A stretch of DNA of 64,000 bases, from contig NZ_FOBF01000017.1 of NCBI RefSeq assembly GCF_900109355.1, positions 136,174 through 200,173 of the forward strand. The letters run 5' to 3'. This document shows, one piece after another, positions 8,408 through 16,805 of this stretch. Below the pieces are notes generated by a model. It saw only the letters and a list, made by a program, of their open reading frames with translations, searched no databases and was not told the DNA's origin. Each line of letters opens with the position of its first letter. The stretch's first letter is position 1. This DNA comes from Nonomuraea pusilla. Lineage in GTDB: Bacteria; Actinomycetota; Actinomycetes; Streptosporangiales; Streptosporangiaceae. The translations under genes were made by a program, and so were the position numbers.

Positions 8408-9643
8408 CTACGAGCCGACCCGCCAGGAGTGCAGGTAGTCCTCCTGCTCCTCCGTCAGCACGTCGATGGAGATGCCCGTGGCGGCCAGCTTCAGCCCGGC
8501 CACCTCGTGGTCGATGTGCTCGGGCACGTCGTACACGCCGGGCTCCAGACCGGACCGCTCCCGCGCCAGCCAGGCCACGGCCAGCGCCTGCGCGGAGAAC
8601 GACATGTCCATGACCGCCGCCGGATGCCCCTCGGCCGCCGTCAGGTTGACCAGCCGCCCCTCCGCCAGGAGCAGCAGCCTGCGGCCGTCGGGCATGACGT
8701 ACTCGTCGGTGTTGGGCCGCACGCCCCTGTGCACCTCCGAGGCCAGCTCGTCCAGCGCCCGCACGTCGATCTCGACGTCGAAGTGCCCGGCGTTGGCCAG
8801 GATCGCGCCGTCCTTCATGACCGCGAGGTGCTCGGCGGTGATGACGTCGCGGTTGCCCGTCACGGTGACGAACAGGTCGCCCGACGGAGCCGCCTGCGCC
8901 ATCGGCCGCACCTCGTAACCCTGCAGGGTCGCGTCGAGCGCCTTCACGGCGTCGATCTCCGTCACGATGACCCGCGCGCCGAGCCCCTTGGCCCGCTCGG
9001 CCACGCCGCGCCCGCAGTAGCCGAACCCGGCCACCACCACCGTACGGCCCGCCAGCATCGTGTTGGTGGCCCGCATGATGCCGTCGAGCGTGGACTGCCC
9101 GGTGCCGTACCTGTTGTCGAACATCCGCTTCGTACGGGTGTCGTTCACCGCCACCACCGGGAACCTGAGCGCGCCCTCGGCCGCCATCTGCCGCAGCCTG
9201 ATGATCCCGGTGGTGGTCTCCTCACAGCCGCCGCCGACCCGGCCGAGCAGGTCGGTGCGCTCGGTGTGCAGGATGTTGACCAGGTCGCAGCCGTCGTCGA
9301 GCACGAGGTCGGGCTCGACGTCGAGCGCCTGGTGGATGTGCCGGTAGTAGGTGGCGCGGTCGACCCCGGCGCGGGCGTGCACGGCCACGCCGTACTCGCG
9401 CAGCGCCGCCGCCACGTCGTCCTGGGTGGACAGCGGGTTGGACGCGGCCAGCGCGATCGTGGCGCCTCCGGCCTTGAGCGCGCCCATGAGTACGGCCGTC
9501 TCGGCGGTGACGTGCAGGCAGGCCGCGATGGTGAGCCCGTCGAACGGGCGCTCCAGGGCGAACCGTTCGCCGATGGCCGTCAGCACCGGCATCGACCTGG
9601 CGGCCCAGGAGACGTGCCGCTCGCCGCTCTCCCAAAGTTCCAT
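8408..9643 (-). CDS. S-adenosylhomocysteine hydrolase paralogue, short (archaeal/Thermotoga-like) type
   Basis: A 411-residue member of the SAHH family. The substrate half shows AACLHVTAETA, ASNPLSTQDDVAAAL and the catalytic-region VVAVNDTRTKRMFDNRYGTGQSTLDGIMRATN; the NAD half shows VVVAGFGYCGRGVAERAKGLGARVIVTEID. It lacks the roughly 40-residue insertion and the terminal Lys/Tyr tail (KSDHYRY-type) of classical bacterial enzymes, like archaeal and Thermotoga proteins, some of which prefer S-inosylhomocysteine. It likely hydrolyses SAH or a deaminated or altered nucleoside thioether. It lies 89 bases downstream of the classical ahcY on the same strand, so the two may be co-transcribed. The exact N-terminus is uncertain. 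Confidence 0.88.
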   Translation of the reverse strand: MELWESGERHVSWAARSMPVLTAIGERFALERPFDGLTIAACLHVTAETAVLMGALKAGGATIALAASNPLSTQDDVAAALREYGVAVHARAGVDRATYYRHIHQALDVEPDLVLDDGCDLVNILHTERTDLLGRVGGGCEETTTGIIRLRQMAAEGALRFPVVAVNDTRTKRMFDNRYGTGQSTLDGIMRATNTMLAGRTVVVAGFGYCGRGVAERAKGLGARVIVTEIDAVKALDATLQGYEVRPMAQAAPSGDLFVTVTGNRDVITAEHLAVMKDGAILANAGHFDVEIDVRALDELASEVHRGVRPNTDEYVMPDGRRLLLLAEGRLVNLTAAEGHPAAVMDMSFSAQALAVAWLARERSGLEPGVYDVPEHIDHEVAGLKLAATGISIDVLTEEQEDYLHSWRVGS

Positions 9644-9732
9644 GCGAGCCCCAACCGGAGGGATGGCTGCGCCCGGGCCGCCGAGGTGGCGGCCCGGGCG
9701 CAGCGTGGTTCAGTGGCGGACGGGTGCCGCGA

Positions 9733-11160
9733 TCAGTAGCGGTAGTGGTCGGACTTGTACGGCCCCTCGACGTGGACGCCGATGTAGGCGGCCTGCTCCT
9801 TGGTCAGCTCGGTGAGCTTGACGCCCAGGGCGTCGAGGTGCAGGCGGGCCACCTTCTCGTCGAGGTGCTTGGGCAGCGTGTAGACGCCGATCGGGTACTC
9901 GGAGGTCTTGGTGAACAGCTCGATCTGCGCGATGACCTGGTTGGTGAACGAGTTGGACATCACGAAGCTCGGGTGGCCGGTGGCGCAGCCGAGGTTCATC
10001 AGGCGGCCCTCGGCCAGCACGATGATGGAGTGGCCGTCGGCGAAGACCCACTCGTCGACCTGCGGCTTGATGTTGCGCTTCTCGATGCCGGGCAGCTTGG
10101 CCAGGCCCGCCATGTCGATCTCGTTGTCGAAGTGGCCGATGTTCGACACGATCGCCTGGTGCTTCATCCTCGCCATGTGCTCAGCGGTGATGATGTTGAA
10201 GTTGCCCGTGGCGGTGACGAAGATGTCGGCGATGCCGACGACCTCGTCGAGCGTGGTGACCTGGAAGCCGTCCATCGCGGCCTGAAGGGCGCAGATCGGG
10301 TCGATCTCGGTGACGATGACGCGGGCGCCCTGGCCGCGCAGCGCGTCGGCGCAGCCCTTGCCGACGTCGCCGTAGCCGCAGACCACGGCGACCTTGCCGC
10401 CGATGAGCACGTCGGTGGCGCGGTTGAGGCCGTCGATCACGGAGTGGCGGCAGCCGTACTTGTTGTCGAACTTCGACTTGGTGACCGAGTCGTTGACGTT
10501 GATCGCCGGGAAGAGGAGCTGGCCGTTCTTGTGCATCTCGTACAGGCGGTGCACGCCGGTGGTCGTCTCCTCGGTGACGCCCTTGATCTGCTCGGCGATC
10601 TTCGTCCACTTCTTGTCGGCGCCGACCGTGCGGGTGAGCAGGTCGATGATGACGTGCCACTCCTCCGGGTCGTCCTCGCCGGCCGCGGGGACCGCGCCGG
10701 CGCGCTCGTACTCGGCGCCCTTGTGGACGAGGAGCGTGGCGTCGCCGCCGTCGTCGAGGATCATGTTCGGGCCGTCACCGCCGGGCCAGGTGAGCGCCTG
10801 CTCGGTGCACCACCAGTACTCCTCCAGCGTCTCGCCCTTCCAGGCGAACACCGGGACGCCCCTGGGGGCGTCGGTCGTGCCGTCGGGGCCGACGACGACC
10901 GCGGCGGCGGCGTGGTCCTGGGTGGAGAAGATGTTGCAGCTGACCCAGCGGACCTCGGCGCCGAGCGCGACGAGCGTCTCGATGAGGACGGCCGTCTGGA
11001 TCGTCATGTGCAGCGAGCCCATGATCTTCGCGCCGCGGAGGGGCTGGGAGGCCGCGTACTCCTTGCGAATGGCCATCAGGCCGGGCATCTCGTGCTCGGC
11101 GAGCCGGATCTCCTTGCGGCCGAACTCGGCAAGTGAAAGGTCGGCGACCTTGAAGTCCAT
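9733..11160 (-). CDS. ahcY: Adenosylhomocysteinase, classical bacterial type
   Basis: A 475-residue cytosolic enzyme that splits S-adenosylhomocysteine to adenosine and homocysteine with bound NAD, keeping methyltransferases free of product inhibition. Visible motifs are MGSLHMTIQTAVLIETL, SCNIFSTQDHAAAAV, INVNDSVTKSKFDNKYG, the NAD-binding VVCGYGDVGKGCADALRG and the C-terminal KSDHYRY that closes the NAD site of the neighbouring subunit. It includes the bacterial insertion (EYERAGAVPAAGEDDPEEW region), so length is normal. A purine-rich site (gaggggaa) precedes the ATG. It is divergent from the MerR-family gene. No SAH riboswitch could be recognised in the 100-base leader. Confidence 0.96.
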   Translation of the reverse strand: MDFKVADLSLAEFGRKEIRLAEHEMPGLMAIRKEYAASQPLRGAKIMGSLHMTIQTAVLIETLVALGAEVRWVSCNIFSTQDHAAAAVVVGPDGTTDAPRGVPVFAWKGETLEEYWWCTEQALTWPGGDGPNMILDDGGDATLLVHKGAEYERAGAVPAAGEDDPEEWHVIIDLLTRTVGADKKWTKIAEQIKGVTEETTTGVHRLYEMHKNGQLLFPAINVNDSVTKSKFDNKYGCRHSVIDGLNRATDVLIGGKVAVVCGYGDVGKGCADALRGQGARVIVTEIDPICALQAAMDGFQVTTLDEVVGIADIFVTATGNFNIITAEHMARMKHQAIVSNIGHFDNEIDMAGLAKLPGIEKRNIKPQVDEWVFADGHSIIVLAEGRLMNLGCATGHPSFVMSNSFTNQVIAQIELFTKTSEYPIGVYTLPKHLDEKVARLHLDALGVKLTELTKEQAAYIGVHVEGPYKSDHYRY

Positions 11161-11247
11161 CTGGGTTCCCCTCGCGTCACGATGGTTGTCCCGACGAGTT
11201 TAGGCGGCGCGGTCGAGCGGACGCATCCTGAGGCGCGCCAAACTGAC

Positions 11248-11263
11248 GTAAGAATGTAAGAAT
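11248..11263 (+). repeat. Two tandem gtaagaat copies at the merR start
   Basis: gtaagaat occurs at 11248-11255 and 11256-11263; the second copy runs into the ATG at 11262. It could be part of the promoter or an autoregulatory site of the MerR-like gene. Confidence 0.4.
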
Positions 11264-11618
11264 GCGTATCACGGAAGCGGCCAAGCGGCTCGGCATGTCC
11301 CCGCGCATGCTCCGGTACCGGGAGGCCCTGGGGCTGCTGCCGCCCGTCAGGGAGCAGGGGGCGCACCGCAGGTTCGGCCAGGAGGAGCTGGCGGCCGTGG
11401 CGCAGGCGGTGGAGCTGGAGAAGCGGTTCGACGTCTCCCCCGCCGAGCTGGCGTTCGCGCTGCGCGTGCTGAGCGAGCCCGCCGTCGCGGCGGCCGTCCG
11501 CGACCTGGGGGTGCGCATCGGCCGCATCCAGGCGCCCCGCAGGGCGCTCGACTTCGAGAAGGAGAAGGCCCTGCGGCTGCTCCGCCACACCCCAGAACCC
11601 CCCAGGCGGGCGCGGTGA
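11262..11618 (+). CDS. MerR-family transcriptional regulator (short)
   Basis: A 118-residue DNA-binding protein. The first 70 residues form a MerR winged helix: ITEAAKRLGMSPRMLRYREALGLLPPVR, then GAHRRFGQEELAAVAQAVELEKRFDVSP. The remainder is a short helical dimerisation segment and there is no cysteine cluster, so this is not a typical metal sensor; the effector is unknown. The gene is divergent from ahcY with about 100 bases between them, so control of ahcY is possible but unproven. No Shine-Dalgarno is visible. Confidence 0.82.
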   Translation: MRITEAAKRLGMSPRMLRYREALGLLPPVREQGAHRRFGQEELAAVAQAVELEKRFDVSPAELAFALRVLSEPAVAAAVRDLGVRIGRIQAPRRALDFEKEKALRLLRHTPEPPRRAR

Positions 11619-11666
11619 CGGCCGCACGGCGCGGTGCGGTGACGCTCCAGGCGGGCGCGGCGACGG

Positions 11667-12746
11667 CTACGCGGGCACGGTGAGCTGCTGCGCCAGCCAC
11701 GGCAGCGCCTGCGGCAGCTCCCTGTTCCAGGTGTTGAAGTTGTGGCCCCCGCTCGGCAGGATCAGCGACGACGCCTGCATCGGCGGCCTGACCGCCGCCA
11801 GGAACCTCTCCGTCGCCGCGTAGTCGCTCTCCCCCTTCCTGCTGCTGGTCACCAGCACCTTCACCGGGGGCGCGGGCAGGTTCGCCAGCCGCCACATCAG
11901 GTCGTTGCGCTGCTCCAGCGCCTTGTCGCCGCGGAACAGGTCGCCGGTCGTGCCGTCGATGATCGTCTTGAAGTACCCGGAGAGCGAGACGGCCACGGAG
12001 AACGCGTCCGAGTGGCTCATGGCCAGCTTGAGCGCGCAGTAGCCGCCCGTGGAGCCGCCCAGGATGCCCCACGACTCCCTGCCCGGGGCCACCCGGTAGT
12101 GCGCGGTCACGTCCCGCTTGACGTCCTGCGCGAAGTACGTCTGCACCTGCGGCCCGCCCGGCACGTCCACGCACTCGGTGTCGCGCGGCAGCACCACGCT
12201 CGGCCGCATCATGACGAGGATCGCCGGCTTCACCTGCCGCTGCGCCACGGCCTTGGCCAGGCGCCCGGGAAGGTCCATGCGGGTCATCAGGTTGCGCGGG
12301 TCGCCGGGGTAGCCGGTGAGCGCGAGGATCGCGGGGAAACGCGCCTGCCTGTCCTTGAAGTAGGCCGACGGCAGGAAGACGTACGCCTCCTCGCTCAGCC
12401 CCGTGGACGGCCCCGGCATCACCACCTGCTCGACGCGCCCGCCCGCCACGGGCCGGCTGTCCAGCACCCGCAGCCCCGCCCCCGCCCCGGCCATGACGAT
12501 CTGCGCCGTGCCCGTGTCGGTGCCCAGGAGGTCGGCCCAGGATCCGTAGAAGCCGTAGTACGTGTTGACCGCGAGCCCCAGCGCCACCAGCGTGAGCACC
12601 TGGCAGGCGGCGAGCACGCCCACCCTGCCCAGCACCGGCGGCACGCCCCGCCCGGCCAGTCGCGGCCAGGCCCAGACGGCCCCGGCGAACGCCGCGAGCG
12701 CCAGCACGGCCGCGGCGAGTTGCAGCCCCATCGAGGTGAGTCCCAT
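11667..12746 (-). CDS. Membrane-anchored esterase / Ag85-like alpha/beta hydrolase
   Basis: A 359-residue protein. Two membrane segments occupy residues 5-65, then an extracytoplasmic alpha/beta hydrolase of the esterase D / mycolyltransferase group. The nucleophile elbow is GGSTGG (about residue 240) inside SWGILGGSTGGYCALK, and the probable catalytic His is in LPSGGHNFNTWNREL. Early in the domain YVFLPSAYFKDRQARFPAIL resembles the YLP-type opening of these hydrolases. An acyltransfer or deacylation role on cell-envelope lipids is likely; substrate unknown. It is divergent from the DUF2156 gene, with which it may share envelope-lipid function. Confidence 0.82.
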   Translation of the reverse strand: MGLTSMGLQLAAAVLALAAFAGAVWAWPRLAGRGVPPVLGRVGVLAACQVLTLVALGLAVNTYYGFYGSWADLLGTDTGTAQIVMAGAGAGLRVLDSRPVAGGRVEQVVMPGPSTGLSEEAYVFLPSAYFKDRQARFPAILALTGYPGDPRNLMTRMDLPGRLAKAVAQRQVKPAILVMMRPSVVLPRDTECVDVPGGPQVQTYFAQDVKRDVTAHYRVAPGRESWGILGGSTGGYCALKLAMSHSDAFSVAVSLSGYFKTIIDGTTGDLFRGDKALEQRNDLMWRLANLPAPPVKVLVTSSRKGESDYAATERFLAAVRPPMQASSLILPSGGHNFNTWNRELPQALPWLAQQLTVPA

Positions 12747-12820
12747 CCAGCAGGGATACCGCGCAGGTCATAAGCCAGGAGTTAACAACGAGATTAACCC
12801 GGTGCGCCTTCAATGGAGTC

Positions 12821-14545
12821 GTGAAACTGTCACGCCCCTGGGTGCCCGCCGTCGCCGGACACGCCTCCCTGGCGGTCGGGCTGCTCGACATCGTCAAGGC
12901 CGTCGTGCCCGGCGTCGGCCACACGCGCATGGCCGAGTGGTACGGCCTGCTGCCGGGCATCGTCACCACGGTGGCCAGGGCCACGTCCCTCGTGGTCGGC
13001 ATCGCGCTGGTGATGATCGCGCACGGGCTGCGCCGCAGGAAGGTGCGCGCCTGGCGGGCCGTCGTCGTGCTGCTGCCGGTCAACGCCGTCATGGGCGCCC
13101 TCCACCTGCACGTGGTGACCGTCGTGATCTGTCTCGTCGTCCTCGCCGCGCTCGTGGTCGCGAGGGGCGAGTTCTACGCGCTGTCCGACCCGCGCACCCG
13201 CTGGCGGGCGCTGGGCAACCTGCTCGTCCTCGGCGCGCTCGACCTCGGGCTCGGCTACCTCATCGTCAGCGGGCGGCCCGCCGCCGTCGCCGGGCACCCC
13301 GGCGTGCAGGCCCGGCTGGAACACGTCGTGCTCGGCCTGGCCGGCATCGAGGGGCCCGTGACCTTCACGTCGGAGCACGTCTCCGACCTGGTCTACTTCT
13401 CCCTGGTCGCGCTCGGCACGCTCACCGCCGTCACCACGCTCTACCTGCTGCTGCGTCCCGAGCGCCCGGCCGCGGTGCTCACCGAGGACGACGAGCGCCG
13501 CCTGCGCGACCTGCTCGGCAGGCACGGCTCCCGCGACTCGCTCGGCTACTTCGCGCTGCGCCGCGACAAGAGCGTCGTCTTCTCGCCGTCCGGCAAGGCG
13601 GCCGTCGCCTACCGCGTCGTCTCCGGCGTCATGCTGGCGAGCGGCGACCCCATCGGCGACAGGGAGGCCTGGCCCGCCGCGATCAGGACGTTCATGGCGG
13701 AGGCCAGGCGCCACGCCTGGGTGCCCGCCGTCATCGGCTGCGGCGAGACGGCAGGCGAGGTCTGGACGCGCGAGGCCGGCATGTCCGCCTTGGAGATCGG
13801 CGACGAGGCCGTCGTCGAGGTGTCCGGGTTCACACTGGAGGGCCGCGCCATGCGCAACGTGCGGCAGATGGTCAACAGGACCGAGCGGGCCGGCTACACC
13901 TGCCGGGTGCGGCGCGCCGCCGACCTGTCCGACGACGAGCGCGAGCGGGTCAGGAAGGCCGCCGACGCCTGGCGCGGCAGCCAGACGGAGCGCGGCTACT
14001 CGATGGCGCTCGGCCGTTTCGGCGACCCGTCCGACCCCGACTGCCTGGTGGCGACCGCGCACAAGGACGGCGAGCTCAAGGCGGTGCTGCACTTCGTGCC
14101 GTGGGGGCCGCGCGGCATCTCGCTCGACCTCATGCGCAGGGACCGCGCCGCCGACCCCGGGCTCAACGAGTTCCTGATCGTCAAGACGCTGCTGGCCGCG
14201 CCCGCGCTCGGCGTCACCCAGGTGTCGCTGAACTTCGCCATGTTCAGGTCGGCGCTGGCCCGCGGCGAACGGCTCGGCGCGGGCCCGGTGCTGCGTGCCT
14301 GGCGCGCGGTGCTGCTCTTCCTGTCGCACTGGTTCCAGATCGAGTCGCTCTACCGGTTCAACGCCAAGTTCCGGCCCATCTGGGAGCCGCGCTTCGTCGT
14401 CTACCCGAACGCCCGCGACCTGCCCCGCATCGGCGTGTCGGCCCTGCAGGCGGAGGCGTTCCTCACCTTCCGCCTCTCCGTGCCGCGGGCGCTGCGGCTG
14501 CCCCGCCCGCTGCGGCGCGGCGGCGCCGCGCCGCTCCCGTCGTGA
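12821..14545 (+). CDS. MprF-like phosphatidylglycerol aminoacyltransferase (DUF2156) membrane protein
   Basis: A 574-residue protein. About six membrane segments lie in residues 10-215; the cytosolic C-terminal DUF2156 domain (residues about 230-560) has the GNAT-like fold of bacterial aminoacyl-PG synthases. Visible pieces are GYFALRRDKSVVFSPSGKAAVAYR, LASGDPIGD, RNVRQMVNR, GLNEFLIVKTLL and SLYRFNAKFRPIWEPRFVVY. In mycobacterial LysX a similar region is fused to lysyl-tRNA synthetase; here no synthetase is attached, so the charged tRNA must come from elsewhere. The predicted role is adding an amino acid to phosphatidylglycerol, giving cationic-peptide resistance. The GTG start has only a weak ribosome-binding site. 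It converges with the CDF gene, seven bases away. Confidence 0.82.
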   Translation: MKLSRPWVPAVAGHASLAVGLLDIVKAVVPGVGHTRMAEWYGLLPGIVTTVARATSLVVGIALVMIAHGLRRRKVRAWRAVVVLLPVNAVMGALHLHVVTVVICLVVLAALVVARGEFYALSDPRTRWRALGNLLVLGALDLGLGYLIVSGRPAAVAGHPGVQARLEHVVLGLAGIEGPVTFTSEHVSDLVYFSLVALGTLTAVTTLYLLLRPERPAAVLTEDDERRLRDLLGRHGSRDSLGYFALRRDKSVVFSPSGKAAVAYRVVSGVMLASGDPIGDREAWPAAIRTFMAEARRHAWVPAVIGCGETAGEVWTREAGMSALEIGDEAVVEVSGFTLEGRAMRNVRQMVNRTERAGYTCRVRRAADLSDDERERVRKAADAWRGSQTERGYSMALGRFGDPSDPDCLVATAHKDGELKAVLHFVPWGPRGISLDLMRRDRAADPGLNEFLIVKTLLAAPALGVTQVSLNFAMFRSALARGERLGAGPVLRAWRAVLLFLSHWFQIESLYRFNAKFRPIWEPRFVVYPNARDLPRIGVSALQAEAFLTFRLSVPRALRLPRPLRRGGAAPLPS

Positions 14546-14552
14546 AGCTGGG

Positions 14553-15482
14553 TCAGCCCGACGCGCCCGTACGCATCCGGTCGAGGTCGGGCTCCAGGTA
14601 GATGACCCGGGCGATCGGCACGGCCTCCCTGATGCGCCGCTCGGCCTCGTCGATGCCGCGGGCCACCTCGCCGGCGGTGTCGTCGTGCTCCACCGCGATC
14701 TTGGCGGCCACCAGCAGCTCCTCGGGGCCGAGGTGCATCGTGCGCATGTGGATGACCCTGGCCACCTCGGGCGAGCCCTCCAGCGCCACGCGGATCTGCT
14801 CCTCGACCTCGGGCGTGGCGCCCTCGCCCACGAGCAGCGACTTGGTCTCGATGGCCAGCACGACCGCGATCACGGCGAGCAGCACGCCGATCATCAGCGT
14901 GCCGATGCCGTCCCAGACGCCGTCGCCGGTGACGACCGCCATGGCGACGCCGAACAGCGCGAAGATCAGGCCGAGCAGCGCTCCGAGGTCCTCCAGCAGG
15001 ATGACCGGCAGCTCCGGCGACTTCGACCTGCGAATGAACGCGAACCACGACTGATCGCCGCGGAGCGGGTTCGACTCCTTGATCGCGGTACGGAAGGAGA
15101 ACGACTCGGCGACGATCGCGAAGATCAGCACCGCGAACGCCCAGATCGGCGACTCCACCTGGTGCGGATCGGCGATCTTGTGGACGCCCTCGTAAATCGA
15201 GAACAGCGCGCCGATCGTGAACAGCACCACCGCCACCACGAACGCGTAGAAGTAACGCTCGCGCCCGTAACCGAAGGGGTGTTTCTTGTCACCGGCCCGC
15301 TGCGCCCGCTTGCCTCCGAGCAGCAGGAGCAGCTGGTTGCCCGAGTCGGCGACCGAGTGGATGCCCTCGGCCAGCATCGACGACGACCCGGTGAAGACCG
15401 CGGCGACGAACTTCGACACGGCGATGGCCAGATTCGCGGACAGAGCCGCAATGATTGCTTTCGTACCGCCGCTCGCGCTCAC
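14553..15482 (-). CDS. Cation diffusion facilitator family transporter
   Basis: A 309-residue inner-membrane divalent metal/H+ antiporter of the CDF family. Six membrane segments are visible; the first metal site is in SSSMLAEGIHSVADSGNQ (TM2) and the matching site in LLEDLGALLGLIFALFG (TM5). The cytosolic C-terminal ferredoxin-like domain spans about residues 215-300. The loop after TM4 (RSKSPELPVI) is the form seen in the CDF subgroup with larger cytosolic loops. The substrate is probably Zn, Fe or Mn but cannot be decided. The GTG start has a GGAG site ten bases upstream. No metalloregulator is adjacent. Confidence 0.92.
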   Translation of the reverse strand: MSASGGTKAIIAALSANLAIAVSKFVAAVFTGSSSMLAEGIHSVADSGNQLLLLLGGKRAQRAGDKKHPFGYGRERYFYAFVVAVVLFTIGALFSIYEGVHKIADPHQVESPIWAFAVLIFAIVAESFSFRTAIKESNPLRGDQSWFAFIRRSKSPELPVILLEDLGALLGLIFALFGVAMAVVTGDGVWDGIGTLMIGVLLAVIAVVLAIETKSLLVGEGATPEVEEQIRVALEGSPEVARVIHMRTMHLGPEELLVAAKIAVEHDDTAGEVARGIDEAERRIREAVPIARVIYLEPDLDRMRTGASG

Positions 15483-15534
15483 CGGTCTTCTTCTCCACTC
15501 ATGAAGATCACATCAAAAGGCTCAGAAATGGATC

Positions 15535-16641
15535 CTATTGTGAAATTCTTGCTTTGAGTTCAGTGATCGCTGACACCGGGGTGGGATCGACGCCGTAGCC
15601 CAGCGCCAGGTAGGTGCTGGCGAAGTCGCCCAGCGCGATGAGCGTGGCCAGGCGCTCCAGCGGGTGCGTGCCCTCCGCGGCGATCTCCGTCACCCGCACG
15701 TCGCGGTCCTGGGCCATGCGCAGCGACGCTTCACGCCGGCGCGTCACCTGCGGGTGCTCCTCGACGTCGCGCAGCACGACCAGCCGCAGCACCCGCGCCG
15801 TGGAGTCGGCGAAGATGTCGCGCTCGGCCAGCGGCCCGTCGAAGGCCACCACCTGGTTGTGGTTGACCTCCGGCAGTTCGCCGGACACCGCGGGGTACTT
15901 GGCGTTCTCGTTCAGCTGGCAGGCCAGCCGGTACGCCGCCACGGCCGCCAGGGGCGACGACCCCCAGATCATCGGTACGCTCTCGGCGATGTCCAGGGCC
16001 AGCGACTTGCCGGGGTTGACGAACCCGTCGCTCGACGGCCTGCACCGGTGCGCGACGTCCTCCAGCCGGACGGCCACCTGCTCGAACAGCGCCGCGTCTG
16101 CCTGCACGAGCCCGTACGACGCCGCGGCGACCACCAGCGGGACCGTCAGCAGCCAGAGGTTCGCCCTGGGCTGGCCCGAGACCGGCACGGGGACGTGCGG
16201 CGCCGACGCCTGCCTGGCCAGGTCGGCGAGCGGCGAGCCCGCCGCGCCGACCGTCAGCAGGTCGCAGCCGCGCCGCACGGCCTGCGCGACGACGGACAGC
16301 GTCTCCTCGGTCTGGCCGGAGCAGGACACCCCGATCACCAGGTCGGCGGCGCCCACCCAACCGGGAAGCTGGTAGCCGCGCACTGTGATGATCGGCAGCG
16401 GCGAGCCGTTGCCGCAGACCGCGGCGAGGACGTCGCCCGCGATGCCCGAACCGCCCATGCCCGCGACCACGATCGCCCGGGGGCGGCCCCGCGCGGCCAG
16501 GCCTTCCAGCCCCGACTCGACCGCCGTGCGGTGGCCGGTGCGGACCTGGGCCGCGGACGAGGCGACCGCGGGCAGCATGCCGCCCGGGTCGGCGGCGGTG
16601 AGGTGGTGCTGGTCGTCGAGCCGGTCGGGCTCCCAGGTCAC
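15535..16641 (-). CDS. SIS-domain bifunctional phosphoglucose/phosphomannose isomerase-like protein
   Basis: A 368-residue protein starting at GTG 16641, which overlaps the upstream stop as GTGA. It has two SIS domains: the first with VVAGMGGSGIAGDVLAAV and IGVSCSGQTEETLSVV, the second with PMIWGSSPLAAVAAYRLACQLNENAK and LPEVNHNQVVAF. This is the actinobacterial/archaeal PGI/PMI pattern, interconverting fructose-6-phosphate with glucose- or mannose-6-phosphate. It sits last in a coupled set with Trm112-like and phosphomannomutase genes, the same order as M. tuberculosis Rv3256c-Rv3257c as I recall it, and would feed mannose-6-phosphate into GDP-mannose. The true substrate is not proved. Confidence 0.85.
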   Translation of the reverse strand: MTWEPDRLDDQHHLTAADPGGMLPAVASSAAQVRTGHRTAVESGLEGLAARGRPRAIVVAGMGGSGIAGDVLAAVCGNGSPLPIITVRGYQLPGWVGAADLVIGVSCSGQTEETLSVVAQAVRRGCDLLTVGAAGSPLADLARQASAPHVPVPVSGQPRANLWLLTVPLVVAAASYGLVQADAALFEQVAVRLEDVAHRCRPSSDGFVNPGKSLALDIAESVPMIWGSSPLAAVAAYRLACQLNENAKYPAVSGELPEVNHNQVVAFDGPLAERDIFADSTARVLRLVVLRDVEEHPQVTRRREASLRMAQDRDVRVTEIAAEGTHPLERLATLIALGDFASTYLALGYGVDPTPVSAITELKARISQ

Positions 16642-16805
16642 GGCTTCCTGGCCTCGTCGACGAGCAGGACGGGGATGTCGTCGCGGACCGGGTAGATCAG
16701 GCCGCAGCCCGTGCAGACCAGCTCCTCGGCCTCGGTCTCGGCACGCAGCGGCGCCTTGCACGCCGGGCAGGCCAGGATCTCCAGCAGCCAGTCATCGATC
16801 TTCAC
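16638..16805 (-). CDS. Trm112-like small zinc protein (UPF0434)
   Basis: A 55-residue protein with two CxxC pairs (CPAC near residue 13, CTGC near residue 31) and the family ending GLIYPVRDDIPVLL. Trm112-type proteins act as activating subunits of methyltransferases; in actinobacteria this gene typically lies between phosphomannomutase and the SIS isomerase. It is coupled on both sides by GTGA overlaps: its GTG overlaps the phosphomannomutase stop and its own stop overlaps the isomerase GTG. Confidence 0.88.
   Translation of the reverse strand: MKIDDWLLEILACPACKAPLRAETEAEELVCTGCGLIYPVRDDIPVLLVDEARKP

Noticed and set aside
11161..11261. SAH riboswitch upstream of ahcY
   Set aside because: The leader is about 100 bases and I could not fold the conserved SAH riboswitch core from it.
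15068..15078. ggttcgactcc resembling a tRNA T-loop
   Set aside because: It lies in frame in the CDF transporter gene and no acceptor stem or anticodon arm can be formed around it.
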